Origin: Flavobacteriales bacterium
GTDB lineage: Bacteria; Bacteroidota; Bacteroidia; Flavobacteriales_F; PHOS-HE28
NCBI GenBank assembly: GCA_016717305.1
Contig: JADKFY010000006.1
Coordinates: 124,001-188,000, forward strand
Length of the DNA: 64,000 bases
Direction of reading: 5' to 3'
The notes under the pieces were generated by a model. The model worked only from the letters and a program-made list of their open reading frames with translations, ran no database searches and was not told the origin of the DNA. This document shows positions 36,001-46,285 of this stretch, piece after piece (within the stretch, counting starts at the first letter, position 1; each line of letters starts with the position of its first letter). The position numbers and the translations under genes were made by a program.

Positions 36001-37486
36001 GGCCGTTCGCCATGATGTTCGTGATCTTGGTTCCGTTCACGGTAACCATGGGGAACTCCCCTTCCAGATCGGCCTTTAGACCGGAGAAGGTTTTACCGGT
36101 GGCGGAAAGGCGCACGTTGCAAGCCAACGGCCCCAGGATACTGGTACCTGCAATGGGTCCCAGATCGAATCCTTCGGTAAGCACTCGGCCGGAGAGCGTG
36201 AAAATGTTCTTGAGCGTATCTCGCTCGTACGAAATGTCGGTCTTTACGGACCCCAACTTGGTCCGAGTTCGACCATAGGCCGTGAAGGCTCGCGTGAAAC
36301 CGGTGAAATTCCCTGCGAAATTGATCGTACCCAATTGGGCGATCTCTGTCGGCAAGACCAAGGTTGCACCCGAAGTGAACGGTGGCACCGGAATATGCGA
36401 TAAGTCCTGGTGATCGGTACTGAGCTCGTCGATGTTCAGCACCATGAACGTATTGGCGATGTCCGGCAAACCGCTGAACTCTGCATTGCCCGTGAACCAT
36501 GAATGGCTGCCGAAGGTTACGTACAAGCCGAAGCCCTTCAATTCGGCCACCGTGCCGCGCATGCGCCCACTTATCCCTATCGGATAATGGACCCCTTCCA
36601 GTTCCGGCGCGAACATGGAAATGTCCCGGAAATCCACGTTCGCGGTATCCAGTTGCAATTTCATGTTCACTTTCTGGTTGAACTCATTGTAGTCCGCCCA
36701 GCTGTTGGTGATCATGGCGAATTGACCTTTGGCATTGGACCGACCGGTCCGCAGTTCCATATCGGAAATGATGATGCCGCGCGGCGATACATGGGTTAGC
36801 CCGCTCAATTCATTGATCACGAGCCCACTCCGTTCGGTAAGCTGCAACTCCTTCAATTGGGCTTGCAAGGAATCGCCCGCAAAGGCGAATCCTGTGCCCG
36901 CCACCGTGGCGTGGTGTGATGTTGATGTGCTTGAAGTCCACACCGGAGGATCGGTTCCGAATTGCGGTCGTAGAAGGAGTAGTGGAATTCGTGGATGTCG
37001 AATCGCTTCACCTTGATCGCCATGCTGCATCTGGAGCTCGTGGTGTCTTCACTGGTGAATTTGTCCATAAGCAAGGTCAGGTTGCTCTTTGTGCCGCCCA
37101 ACGGGGTGGTCATGGCGAACCGTGCGTTATGCAGATGGACGCCACCGACCTGTATGACTGTGCCCGCGGATGGATCCGCAAGGCTTTGAAACGCAGTTCA
37201 CTGGCCGCGATCAAAGTGTCCCTTCCAAGTCGGCAATGAACACATCGCCCAAAACCATTTCCCCACGTGGGCTGATCATGACGCTGCCCACGCGCACTTC
37301 GGTCCCCAATTGTTCTGAGGCCCAATGGCCGACCAAATGCACCACCTTGGTCTGTACCGGTGGCCACAGAAGCAAAAGCGCGCCGATCACACCGACGAAT
37401 ACAAGCATCAGCAAGGTGATCGCGACCCAACGCAATACCCGCTTCGTTCCCCGCCATACGGATCGGAATGTGCCCCCTATCGTCAA
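33044..37486 (-). CDS. tamB: TamB-like translocation and assembly module protein (DUF490), N-terminus broken by indels
   Basis: From about 36900 down to 33044 a single open frame encodes roughly 1,300 residues of TamB: long runs of beta-strand repeats and, at the C-terminus, the DUF490 domain (VMRLRDKLMNPEIGFEVRLP, FALIVLNRF, LLSTNLGVSYG). TamB spans the periplasm and moves lipids or outer-membrane proteins. The true N-terminus with its membrane anchor (VLRWVAITLLMLVFVGVIGA) starts at a TTG at 37486 in another frame. Homology-like sequence then hops frames at about 37212, 37160, 36950 and 36925, so at least four indels are needed. The main frame is intact, hence CDS; the short-frame N-terminus at 37030 is not real. 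Confidence 0.8.
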
Positions 37487-37494
37487 GTCGAACG

Positions 37495-37502
37495 TAGTTT
37501 TG
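37495..37502 (+). promoter_or_regulatory. -7 promoter element candidate of tsaD
   Basis: TAGTTTTG matches TAnnTTTG and would place the RNA start near 37509, about 43 bases before the TTG start of tsaD. A -33 partner is not evident. Confidence 0.4.
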
Positions 37503-37535
37503 CTCCGTCCTTTGCAAGGATCGGTCCTAAGTTCC

Positions 37536-37543
37536 CAAAAGTA
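37536..37543 (-). promoter_or_regulatory. -7 promoter element candidate of tamB
   Basis: TACTTTTG on the minus strand matches TAnnTTTG. It would start RNA near 37529, about 43 bases before the tamB start, mirroring the tsaD element across the 65-base divergent spacer. A -33 partner is not evident. Confidence 0.4.
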
Positions 37544-37551
37544 GCCAGCCG

Positions 37552-38564
37552 TTGTCTTCGACCCCGATCATCCTTGGTATTGAAAGTTCATGCGACGAGA
37601 CCGCCGCGGCCGTTTTGGTGAATGGCGTGGTGCGCAGCAATGTGATAGCCGGGCAGGATGTGCATCGACTTTGGGGTGGCGTGGTACCCGAATTGGCCAG
37701 CCGCGCGCATCAGGAGAACATCGTTCCCGTGGTGGCCGAAGCACTGAAGAATGCGGGAATGACCAAGGAAGAATTGCATGGGATCGCTGTGACCAACGGT
37801 CCCGGATTGATGGGAGCACTGCTGGTAGGCACTTGTTTCGCGCGGTCCATGGCACAGGCGTTGAATTTGCCACTCTTGGCCGTGAACCCATGCAGGCCCA
37901 TGTGTTGGCGCATTTCATTCAGGATGGCACCGATCGCATTCCACCTGTATTCCCCTTTCTGAACCTTACCGTGAGCGGCGGGCATACCCTGATCGTTCTC
38001 GTGCGCTCGCCGCTGGACATGGAGGTCCTGGGCACCACGGTGGACGATGCCGCAGGTGAAGCATTCGACAAAGGTGCCAAGGTGCTGGGGCTCCCCTATC
38101 CCGGCGGGCCGTTGATCGACCACCATGCCAGAGACGGAGACCCGAAGAAATTTAAACTACCGAACCCGCAGATCCCCGGACTGGACATGAGCTTCAGTGG
38201 TGTGAAGACGGCATTCCATGGTCTAGTGCGCATGGGCACGATCAAGAACCCCGACTTTGTGAACCGCGAACGTGCCAACCTGTGTGCTTCGTTGCAGCAA
38301 TGCATCGTGGATATCCTCCTGCAAAAGCTGAGCAAAGCGGGCCATAGCCATAAAATTCCACGGATCGCTATTTCCGGAGGTGTTAGCGCCAACAGTGCCC
38401 TACGTGAACAAGTGAAGAAGCTTGCCGACCGCGAAGGATGGACCGTTCACATTCCACCACTTTCCTATTGCACGGACAATGGAGCGATGATCGCAATGGC
38501 GGGGCACTTTCTCTTCCATGCGGGGCAGTTCGCGAAGTTGGATGTGGTGCCTTATGCTCGGTAG
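37552..38564 (+). pseudogene. tsaD: tRNA N6-adenosine threonylcarbamoyltransferase, frame broken by one base near 37888
   Basis: TsaD joins threonylcarbamoyl to A37 of ANN-decoding tRNAs with TsaB/E. The first 112 residues (GIESSCDETAAAVL, LWGGVVPELASRAHQENI, NGPGLMGALLVG) read in one frame to VN at 37887. The rest, beginning MQAHVLAHFIQDG and including LTVSGGHTLIV, VDDAAGEAFDKGAK, MSFSGVKTAF and ISGGVSANSALR, reads in the next frame. Adding one base in AACCCATGCAG restores the expected NHMQAH, so the lost base falls in the metal-binding His motif. TsaD is essential in most bacteria, so a sequencing error is likelier than a pseudogene. The only in-frame start is TTG at 37552. Confidence 0.88.
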
Positions 38565-38778
38565 TGAAGGGAAAAGGAAGGCCAGCTCACGAGGAAAATT
38601 CTGAAGGGCCCATTGGACCCACCCTTTCCATTCCGGAACGCTAATTGCCTAGCCCATGCACACCATCATGGTCCGCAAAGCAACTTACGCCGCAACCTTA
38701 CGTCCAAGCATTTGCAAAGGCTCAGTTGCCGTGGACGGTGATCTTCCACAGTCGGTGGAACCGCTAGGTGGTAGCAGT

Positions 38779-38786
38779 TACCTTTG
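38779..38786 (+). promoter_or_regulatory. -7 promoter element candidate of the TPR gene
   Basis: TACCTTTG is a perfect -7 match ten bases before the ATG at 38797. No -33 element at 19-20 bases is seen. The remaining spacer from 38565 shows no other feature. Confidence 0.45.
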
Positions 38787-38796
38787 CAACCTGTGC

Positions 38797-39774
38797 ATGC
38801 GCATTACCCTGTCCGTTTTTCCCGTATCGTTATTGGGCTTCCTGCTAGTTGTAGCGGGCTTGCTCGTGGGTAGTAATAGCACCGCGCAGAACGCGCGTAT
38901 CCTCGTGCTGCAAGGCGATTCGCTCCTTCAGCTGGAGAAGCCGCAACGGGCCATTGACCTGTACGATCAGGCAATTAAGCTGGACCCCAATGCCGACAAT
39001 TACCTGGCGCGGGCCAAGGCGTGGTTCGCCATGGACCGCATGGATCAGTTCCTCCGGGATGTGGAATTCGCCTTGCGGAAGGACAGTACGAATGCCAATG
39101 CGAACTACCAGCGAGCCGTCTATTCCCTACGAGCAGAAGATCCTGTGCGGGCCGAGGCATTCTCGACAAGGGCGATCGATCTTTCCACCGCGCAATTCCT
39201 GAAGCAGAAAGCGTATATCGTTCGTGGACAAGCACGGGGCGAATTGAAGCAGAACGATGGTGCGATAGACGACCTCGAAAAAGGCATTGATGGGAAACCG
39301 AGCGACCCCGAGATCCTGCGCGTGCTTGCCCGCCTTTACGACCAGGCCGGTCGCCATGCCGACGCATTGACCGTGTTAGAGAAACTTTGCGTGTTGGAGC
39401 CCTATGATGTGGGCCACTGGAGCAACCGCGGTTTTGAGTTGACCATGTTGGAGCGCTACGATGAAGCCCTTAAGATGATCGAAGCTGCCTTGGAGATAGA
39501 TAAGGATGAACCCGTGGCACTGAGTAACCGGGCCTTCCTGTACATGCAAATGAACAAGGACAAGGAAGCGTGGAGCGATGTGGAAAAGAGCCTTCGTTTC
39601 TATCCTGCCAATGCCTTCGCTTTGCGCACCCGGGCCATGCTGCGGATCCGCCGCGGTGATCGTGAGAAAGCGTGCGAAGACCTCACGCTATCGAAAGCCC
39701 TTGGAGGCGTGCTCGATGTGGATTCCCTGTTGAAGGAGAACTGCGAGACAACGCAGGAGCCGAAGAAGAAGTAG
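38797..39774 (+). CDS. Secreted or periplasmic tetratricopeptide-repeat protein
   Basis: A 325-residue protein. It begins with a signal peptide (ITLSVFPVSLLGFLLVVAGL) ending near an STAQNA site. From about residue 45 to the end it is built of some eight TPR units, for example PQRAIDLYDQAIKLDPNAD, RYDEALKMIEAALEIDKDEP and KDKEAWSDVEKSLRFYPANA. TPR arrays bind partner proteins; none is identifiable here. The ATG at 38797 was chosen because the signal peptide starts there; the longer open frame adds 47 codons of poor coding quality. Confidence 0.88.
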   Translation: MRITLSVFPVSLLGFLLVVAGLLVGSNSTAQNARILVLQGDSLLQLEKPQRAIDLYDQAIKLDPNADNYLARAKAWFAMDRMDQFLRDVEFALRKDSTNANANYQRAVYSLRAEDPVRAEAFSTRAIDLSTAQFLKQKAYIVRGQARGELKQNDGAIDDLEKGIDGKPSDPEILRVLARLYDQAGRHADALTVLEKLCVLEPYDVGHWSNRGFELTMLERYDEALKMIEAALEIDKDEPVALSNRAFLYMQMNKDKEAWSDVEKSLRFYPANAFALRTRAMLRIRRGDREKACEDLTLSKALGGVLDVDSLLKENCETTQEPKKK

Positions 39775-39877
39775 GAAAGTCACAAGACTCAAATGACAAG
39801 TTGAAGAAAGTTGAGGACTCTGACGCATTTTGACAAGCGCAAGAAGTTCGTCAGATTGCACGGACCTTTGCTCTGCC
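39775..39877. repeat. CAAG/GTTGA tract between convergent genes
   Basis: This convergent spacer holds GTCACAAGACTCAAATGACAAG and GTTGAAGAAAGTTGAGGAC-like sequence, resembling the tracts at 26.3, 47.9 and 53.8 kb. TCTGACG (39819-39825) is complementary to CGTCAGA (39849-39855), forming a possible hairpin for termination in either direction. Confidence 0.5.
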
Positions 39878-42278
39878 CTATTCCACTACAACCAATCGTT
39901 CCACTAGGATCTGTCCTGTTTTGGTGGTTGCCTTTATGAAGTAGGTTCCGGCAGGTAGATCCAGGTCCATTGTTCGTTGATCACCGGTCATGCGTAAAGC
40001 CGGACCTACTTCGCGACCTACGGCGTCGATCACCTTCAGCAAAGCCCCGCCCGCAACGGATACTGTTACTTGGCTGGTTGCAGGATTCGGCCAGATGTGC
40101 ATGCCCGCAGCGGCGTTGTTGGTGACAATTCCTGTGTTGGATTCCGGATAGATCCCAAAAACATCCAAACCACCTTCTAGTACATGTCCCGGGGTTTCGT
40201 CTGCAATTCGGACCATGAAACGCATGGCAGCACTTGGGACCATATGGTCGGCGAAGCGAATGTTGTTGAACCGCCAAAGCGACATCGGGCTGCTATCATC
40301 AAAGGTTGCTATTGGAACCGTATCGCTGCCGTTCGAGAGCGAGATCGTCATTACGTCGTTCGGGTCGCCTTGCCCACCATCATTGAAGAACCACGTCTTA
40401 AAGCGCACATGTGGATCCACCATTGCCGTGGCATCGAATACCGGTGAAGTGAGCAAGGTGGCTCCCTCATCCACGTCATCGGTCCCTGCTTCGCCGCCAC
40501 CGTTGCCGGTTACGAATGCCTGATCACTGCAATCGTCAGTCACATCTGCACCGGGATTGCTGGGTACGTTATCCAGAAAAGTACTTCTCGGAGCCCCACG
40601 CTCCCATGCACCGCGCGAAGCCGTTGAACTCACTTGCCAACCCAGGTCCAAGGCGAAATCATCGGCGTAACCCACCTCTACTTCCAATGTATTGCCCGTA
40701 CTTCCGGCACCATCAACCGTTATCGGTAATGGACAGGCTGTATGCCAACCCCACTTGCCCGCAAGGACCTCATAGATCCCATCATACACCGTTGGAAAGG
40801 TGAAATTCCCGTCCACATCCGTGGTCGTGTTGAAGTTGTATGCAGCGCTCTTCAATAGGACAACTGCACCTTCCACCGGTGTGCCTGTCCCCAACTCAAG
40901 TACGATGCCACTCACAGGATAGTTCGGCAATGGATCCAAAGCGATATCCAGCAAGGTCACTTCACCGTTGACAAGGACGACCCCCCCCACGGTCTGTGGG
41001 TAGTAGCCCGGCGCGCTTACGGTTACTTCATATGTGCCACTCGTGGACCAACCGGTTCCATACACCCCGTCGAAGGTTGTAAGATCGAAGGCACTTGTGG
41101 TGGCCAAAGACACCGTGGCCTGTGCAACCGGAGCATTGCTTCCGGAATCGGTTATGTTGCCTTCCAGCCAACAAGCCCGCACATATGCTGGGTCCAGAAT
41201 GAACAAGCCTCCTTCAATGTCGGAAATGATCAAGCGGCCACTGCTGAAGAACGGATAAACTCCCCACGCCCCGAAGAAACCGCCACCGGTGAATGGAGAG
41301 GTATCGTAGTTGCCCACCTCTACCATATTATCCGGCCGCGTTACATCATAGATCGTTACCCCATACGTGTAGTAGCTCTGAACCACATGGTGGCTTGGCA
41401 GCCAGTAGGTGTTGTGCGGGATCGCGTTCGAACCGGGGTCGCTTTGCAGCTTGTCCAAGTATTGGATGTCCATAGGATCGCTGATGTCGTATGAACCCAC
41501 GTATGCGTTGTCGCGCTCGTCGGTGGTGTACAGATGATCGCCGCTATCATCCAGCCAAACGTTGTGCGTGAAGTTGCTCGGTGTGCTCTGGGTGCCCAGC
41601 AGAACAGGAGCCGAAGGGTCGGATACATCCACAATGGAGAAGTAGCCGTTGTAGATATGCCCTGCGTATAAGGTGTCGCCTCGCGCATAGCCATCGTGGA
41701 CATAGATCGGGTCGTACTCACCTACACGCACCGGCACGTTCGGGTCTTGCGTAAGGTCGTACATGATCACACCACCGTTCCCTTCGCTGGATCCGAACAG
41801 GTAGAGCCGGCCATTTTCATCAATGAAGAGGGCATGGGAGGTGTTCCATCCGGGATCATTGTAGACGGTGGTGGATAGTGCCGTGCTTTGCGGCAATGGA
41901 GAAAGATCCACAATGGTGAGCCCTCCGTCCTGTGCCTCAGTGGTGATGTACGCATGGTCTTCCCATACCTTGATCTCGCGCCAGATGGAAGCGGGTCCCT
42001 CAAAGAAGTAGATCTCTTGTGGATCCGATGGGTCGCTCAGGTCCACGACCGAAAATACCACCGGGTTCGCCACCCCCATTGCCATTCACACCTACCAAGG
42101 CGTACTCATTCCCTTCTTCGTCCGTGTAACCCCACAGGTTGCTGAGATCGCTGTTGTGCAGGTCCTGGTAACTTAACTGGCCAACAAAGTTGATGTTCGT
42201 CTGAGCATTGAGAGATACGCTTATGGCTAGTGCCGCGGCGCAAACGGACAACGCTGTCCGCAATCGGAAAATGTACAT
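39878..42278 (-). CDS. T9SS-secreted choice-of-anchor B family protein, frame slip in a C5 run near 42075
   Basis: A secreted protein of about 800 residues. The signal peptide (YIFRLRTALSVCAAALAISV) and the first 60 residues (QLSYQDLHNSDLSNLWGY, then EYALVGVNGNG) read from 42278. The remainder, from VANPVVFSVVDLSDPSDPQE to the end, is in another frame. One base removed from the CCCCC run at 42073-42077 joins them. The body has LVIVD-like beta-propeller repeats (FSIVDVSDPSAPVLLG), then two carboxypeptidase-regulatory-like folds (GNITDSGSNAPVAQATVSL; VSGIVLELGTGTPVEGAVV), a jelly-roll-like section and a C-terminal T9SS type A sorting domain (IWPNPATSQVTV). Most of the frame is open, hence CDS. 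Confidence 0.85.
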
Positions 42279-42454
42279 GGCTGCAAGGTAGATAGGCAAC
42301 ATGCTCCAACGCTCTCAAAGCACTACCAATCTTCCGTGCATGCTTGGTTCCTTGACCGTTATGCGCTTATGGTTGGTCTTCAACTTGAAGAATTATCAGT
42401 CGTGGATCTTCTTGGTTGATCGATTACCTTCCGACCGCACTTTTCCCGAACATC

Positions 42455-45400
42455 ATGAAGAATTTCATTACGCTGCTGGTCTTCGCTTTGGTTTCCGTTC
42501 CAACGCTATTCGCACAAGAAGACACGATCAGGATCCAAACCCTTACTTACGATTCCATCACCACAAGGCGTGGCACTTGGCTCTTCCCGGATGCGAGCCA
42601 CGCGTACCGCAAGGTGTTGATGCACCAAACCCTAAAGTGCAGCGCCCTTACCACACAAGACCAATATGCGTGCGGTGAGTGGGACTACCTCACCTACATA
42701 CAAGCGCATCGGCACACTGGCCTGTTGGATTCCGCAGCCCTCACCCACCCCTACTTCCTTGTTGGCGCGGCCGCACCGGACAGTGTGGACCGTGTCGATG
42801 AACCGGCGCTCTCGCAGGTGATCCGCGCCGATCTGCGGTCCGTTCTGGTCCCTGGAAACTCTGAGATCTTGGCAACACTTGGTACGGGTAGCGCGGTGGA
42901 CGCTTCCATCTTCGAGCCGATGAATGAACGTACGCGGTCACAATTCAATTTCACCGCCGCCGAACTGTCCACATTGGGCATGGTGGCCGGCACGCCGATC
43001 AATGAAATGCGATCGACATTGACACAAGCGAGCGGTAGCTCGCGAATTACGTTGCGGCTCATGAATGGTAACTATGCCGGAGGGCCATTTGCTGAGGCAA
43101 ACCTGACCACCGTATTTGACCGGGTCACGGTTATGGAGAATGATCTACTACTCTCCTTCCACGCTCCATTCCTTTGGGATGGGACAAGCAACCTGACCAT
43201 GGACATTGCCGTGGAACAAGTCGGCACCAATGCGAGTGCGATCTTGCTGGGCACGGAAGATGACGCGAATACCGGCTCGCAACAGCTATCCTACGATGGG
43301 TATTTGGATCTGAAGGATGATATTTTAAGCACCGATGCATCGCCACTTTCCGGACTTGGCGACGCGATCACCATAACATGCCGTGTGTTCGGTGCCGATA
43401 TACTTCCAGTGAACAATTCCTTTCTGGAGGCGCTCGATGCGAATGGCCGCCGGATCCTTAACATCCACTTACCGTGGAGCGACGGCCGCGTGTATTGGGA
43501 TGCGGGCAACGATGGATCTGGAGTGGACCGTATCGACAAAGCTGCAGCAAGTTCCCAGATCAAAGGCCAATGGAACAATTGGGCATTTGTGAAGAATGTT
43601 TCCACCGGAACCATGAAGATCTATTTGAACGGTACCCTCTGGCATTCAGGAACGGGAAAGACAAAACCCCTTGCGGGGATCACCAAGATGCGTTTCGCAT
43701 CGAATGGCATGGAACAAAGCTCTTACCCAGGACTCGTGGACGACATAAACGTCTTCAATACCGAAGTGCCCGCTGCGGTCATTGCCGACTGGCATGCACG
43801 CGAAATGACAGACGAGAACCCGAATTATAGCGACCTGCTCTACAGTTTCAATTTCAATGAGCAGAACAATGAACCTTACGCGATCAATGCAGTGGACCCT
43901 TCGACACCGGCATGGCTAATGGGCACTGTGCGAAGGGACCGGTATGCTGCGGCCGACCTGCGTTGGAGCTTTGGGCAAACCAGTTTTCGGCCGAACGTGA
44001 CCTTTGTTCAAGGCGACCACACCTTGAATGTGGATACAGTTCTGGCAACTACCAGTCTAACTGGCCCCCAGCTCAGCATTGTCAATTTCGAAGTACAAGG
44101 CAATGCAAGCGTTCCCGTTGATACGATATTCGGAGCGCTGGGTGGATGGAGCTATTCCATTGACCCGGAAGGCAACGCCACCGATAGTAGCTACGTGGGC
44201 GGAACCATGCACCACAACGACACGCTGGATTATTATGGGGAACCATTCGATGTGGTGGAGAACTATGAACTTGGACGTTTCATAACACCGTATGGGATCG
44301 GTCTCAGTTTGGGAACCCAGGGTTTCCGGTGGACCTACGATGTAACGGACTACCAGTGGCTACTGCATGACAGTGTGGAGCTGAGCGCCGGTAATCAACA
44401 GGAACTGATAGACCTCGAATTCGAACTGATCGAGGGCACACCGCCCCGCACCGTTCTCCAACAGCAGCGACCTTGGGGCCAATGGGCCAGCAACAGCTAT
44501 GCGGATCTGGACAACGATGTGAAGATGCCACCGGTTACCGTGGACCTGGACCACAACGCCGCACAATGGAGCCTACGCACTCGTCTTACCGGACACGGAC
44601 ACAACAGCAATACAGGAAATTTCCCCCATTGCTGCGAGTGGAAGGACAACACCCATTTCCTGCGCGCCAACGGAACGCAAGTGGACCAATGGCATATCTG
44701 GCAAACCAATGATTGCGCCCTGAATCCGGTGTATCCACAAGGAGGAACTTGGCCGGGTAGTCGCGAAGGGTGGTGCCCTGGAGATGTGGTGAAGGACCAT
44801 GTCGTTGAACTTACACCCTTCGTTTCTGGCAACACCATTGAATTGGACTACGACATTACTCCCGTGCCTGCCAGCAACCAAGGCATGGGTGGTGGCAACT
44901 ACGTGATGAACATGGATCTCTTCGAGTTCAGTGCGCCGGCCTTTGCGCTGGATGCCGAAGTCTATGAAGTGCTGCGTCCCAGTTCCGACGATTACCAAAG
45001 ACGCGACAACCCGATCTGTTACGACCCGTTGATCGTGCTGCGCAATGCCGGTGGAACGGACCTTACAAGCGTTTCCTTTACCTACGGCGTTTCTGGCGGA
45101 AATCCCTTGACCCATACTTGGAGCGGCCTGCTCAAGCACACGGAAACAGTTGCGGTGACCTTACCGGTAAACGATGTCGCATTCTGGGTCGGCGATGAAG
45201 CATCCATTTTCACTGTGACCACCAGCGCACCCAATGGCGGTGCAGATTCGCATGCTGCTAACGACAGCTACCACAGCGCATTCACGCTTCCCGTTCTTTA
45301 CCAACATGATGTGATCCTGGAATACAAGACCAACAACAGACCAAATGAGAACAGTGTTGCCGTGAAGCGGATCGATGGAACCACCCTTCTCACCAGAGCT

Positions 45401-45892
45401 TCGCATGTGGCCAATACGATCTACAGGGATACACTGCACCTGACCGATGGCTGTTACACCTTCGAAATGCTGGACTCCGGGAACGACGGCCTCTCCTATT
45501 GGGCCGATACCGACGCTGGTACTGGCTATTGCAAGTTGAAGAAAGCCAACGGCGTAACGGTCAAGAGCTTTGAAGCGGAATTTGGTCACTCGATCAAATT
45601 CGCCTTCTCCGTTGGGCTTTCCGTGGGGTTGAACGAAATGGAACAACAGATCGGATTGAATGCGTTCCCGAATCCCGGTAATGGCCTTTTCACGCTGGAC
45701 CTGCAGGGCATACAAGGCTCCACGCGCATGGTGGTGCTGGATGCTACAGGCAAGATCGTGGAAACACAACGGTTTGAGCTCCATGGAACCGACCGTCGTC
45801 AATTGGACCTGAGCGCCCAAGCGAATGGGTTGTACCAGATTCGGCTGGAACACGAGCGTGGCGTGGAGCTGTTGCGGTTGATGAAACAGTGA
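42455..45892 (+). CDS. T9SS-secreted PNGase-F-related protein with a LamG-like insert
   Basis: A 1,145-residue secreted protein. A signal peptide (NFITLLVFALVSVPTLFAQ) is followed by a PNGase-F N-domain-like region with KVLMHQTLKCSALTTQDQ and CGEWDYLTYI (residues 54-82). Residues about 280-460 look like a LamG/concanavalin module (WNNWAFVKNVSTGTMKIYLN, then LVDDINVFN). The second PNGase-F-like half, at 700-830, has the cysteine-rich NFPHCCEWKDNTHFL and GGTWPGSREGWCPGDVV. A CARDB-like stretch and a T9SS type A sorting domain (AFPNPGNGLFTLDL) end the chain. Whether it deglycosylates asparagine glycans is unproven. The ATG at 42455 starts the signal peptide. Confidence 0.85.
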   Translation: MKNFITLLVFALVSVPTLFAQEDTIRIQTLTYDSITTRRGTWLFPDASHAYRKVLMHQTLKCSALTTQDQYACGEWDYLTYIQAHRHTGLLDSAALTHPYFLVGAAAPDSVDRVDEPALSQVIRADLRSVLVPGNSEILATLGTGSAVDASIFEPMNERTRSQFNFTAAELSTLGMVAGTPINEMRSTLTQASGSSRITLRLMNGNYAGGPFAEANLTTVFDRVTVMENDLLLSFHAPFLWDGTSNLTMDIAVEQVGTNASAILLGTEDDANTGSQQLSYDGYLDLKDDILSTDASPLSGLGDAITITCRVFGADILPVNNSFLEALDANGRRILNIHLPWSDGRVYWDAGNDGSGVDRIDKAAASSQIKGQWNNWAFVKNVSTGTMKIYLNGTLWHSGTGKTKPLAGITKMRFASNGMEQSSYPGLVDDINVFNTEVPAAVIADWHAREMTDENPNYSDLLYSFNFNEQNNEPYAINAVDPSTPAWLMGTVRRDRYAAADLRWSFGQTSFRPNVTFVQGDHTLNVDTVLATTSLTGPQLSIVNFEVQGNASVPVDTIFGALGGWSYSIDPEGNATDSSYVGGTMHHNDTLDYYGEPFDVVENYELGRFITPYGIGLSLGTQGFRWTYDVTDYQWLLHDSVELSAGNQQELIDLEFELIEGTPPRTVLQQQRPWGQWASNSYADLDNDVKMPPVTVDLDHNAAQWSLRTRLTGHGHNSNTGNFPHCCEWKDNTHFLRANGTQVDQWHIWQTNDCALNPVYPQGGTWPGSREGWCPGDVVKDHVVELTPFVSGNTIELDYDITPVPASNQGMGGGNYVMNMDLFEFSAPAFALDAEVYEVLRPSSDDYQRRDNPICYDPLIVLRNAGGTDLTSVSFTYGVSGGNPLTHTWSGLLKHTETVAVTLPVNDVAFWVGDEASIFTVTTSAPNGGADSHAANDSYHSAFTLPVLYQHDVILEYKTNNRPNENSVAVKRIDGTTLLTRASHVANTIYRDTLHLTDGCYTFEMLDSGNDGLSYWADTDAGTGYCKLKKANGVTVKSFEAEFGHSIKFAFSVGLSVGLNEMEQQIGLNAFPNPGNGLFTLDLQGIQGSTRMVVLDATGKIVETQRFELHGTDRRQLDLSAQANGLYQIRLEHERGVELLRLMKQ

Positions 45893-45927
45893 TGCAATGG
45901 TAGTTACGGCATATGTTGGTCAATAAC

Positions 45928-46263
45928 ATGAGTGAGAACCCAAACCATCGGATCACTTCGTTGAAGGAGTTCTTTCCCTATTATTTGAAGGAGCACCAGA
46001 ACCCTACCAGCCGGAAGTTGCATTTCATCGGCACATTGCTAATTGCCTTATGGATTGTTCTGGCGATCATGACCGGGAATGCGATGTGGTTGATCCTTGT
46101 ACCGATCGGTGGCTATGGTTTCGCTTGGGTGGGCCATGCCTTTTTCGAGCGGAACAAACCCGCCACCTTCCAATACCCCTTGTACAGTTTGGCCAGTGAC
46201 TTCATCTTGTTCTGGCGTCTACTTTCAGGAAAGGAGAAGTTCCATCCTGGACCTACCCACTAG
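45928..46263 (+). CDS. Mpo1-like (DUF962) membrane protein
   Basis: A 111-residue protein with two to three hydrophobic segments (LIALWIVLAIMTGNAMWLIL). It carries the DUF962 signature: FPYYLKEHQNPTSRKLHFIG near the start and GHAFFERNKPATFQYPLYSL near residue 75. Yeast Mpo1 of this family is an iron-dependent dioxygenase in 2-hydroxy fatty acid alpha-oxidation. The conserved histidines in LHFIG and GHAFFE are present, but bacterial function is unproven. ATG at 45928 is preferred; another in-frame ATG lies at 45913. Confidence 0.88.
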   Translation: MSENPNHRITSLKEFFPYYLKEHQNPTSRKLHFIGTLLIALWIVLAIMTGNAMWLILVPIGGYGFAWVGHAFFERNKPATFQYPLYSLASDFILFWRLLSGKEKFHPGPTH

Positions 46264-46285
46264 AACTAACCTTACCCCTACCGCG

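Noticed and set aside
36903..37030. N-terminal stretch of the main tamB frame (MQHGDQGEAIRHPRIP)
   Set aside because: The residues have no TamB character, while TamB-like text is found in other frames over the same bases; it is out-of-frame reading before the last indel.
46097..46285. 63 codons upstream of the C1 protease start
   Set aside because: They overlap the Mpo1-like gene in another frame and read as Pro/Ser-rich shadow; the protein starts at 46286.
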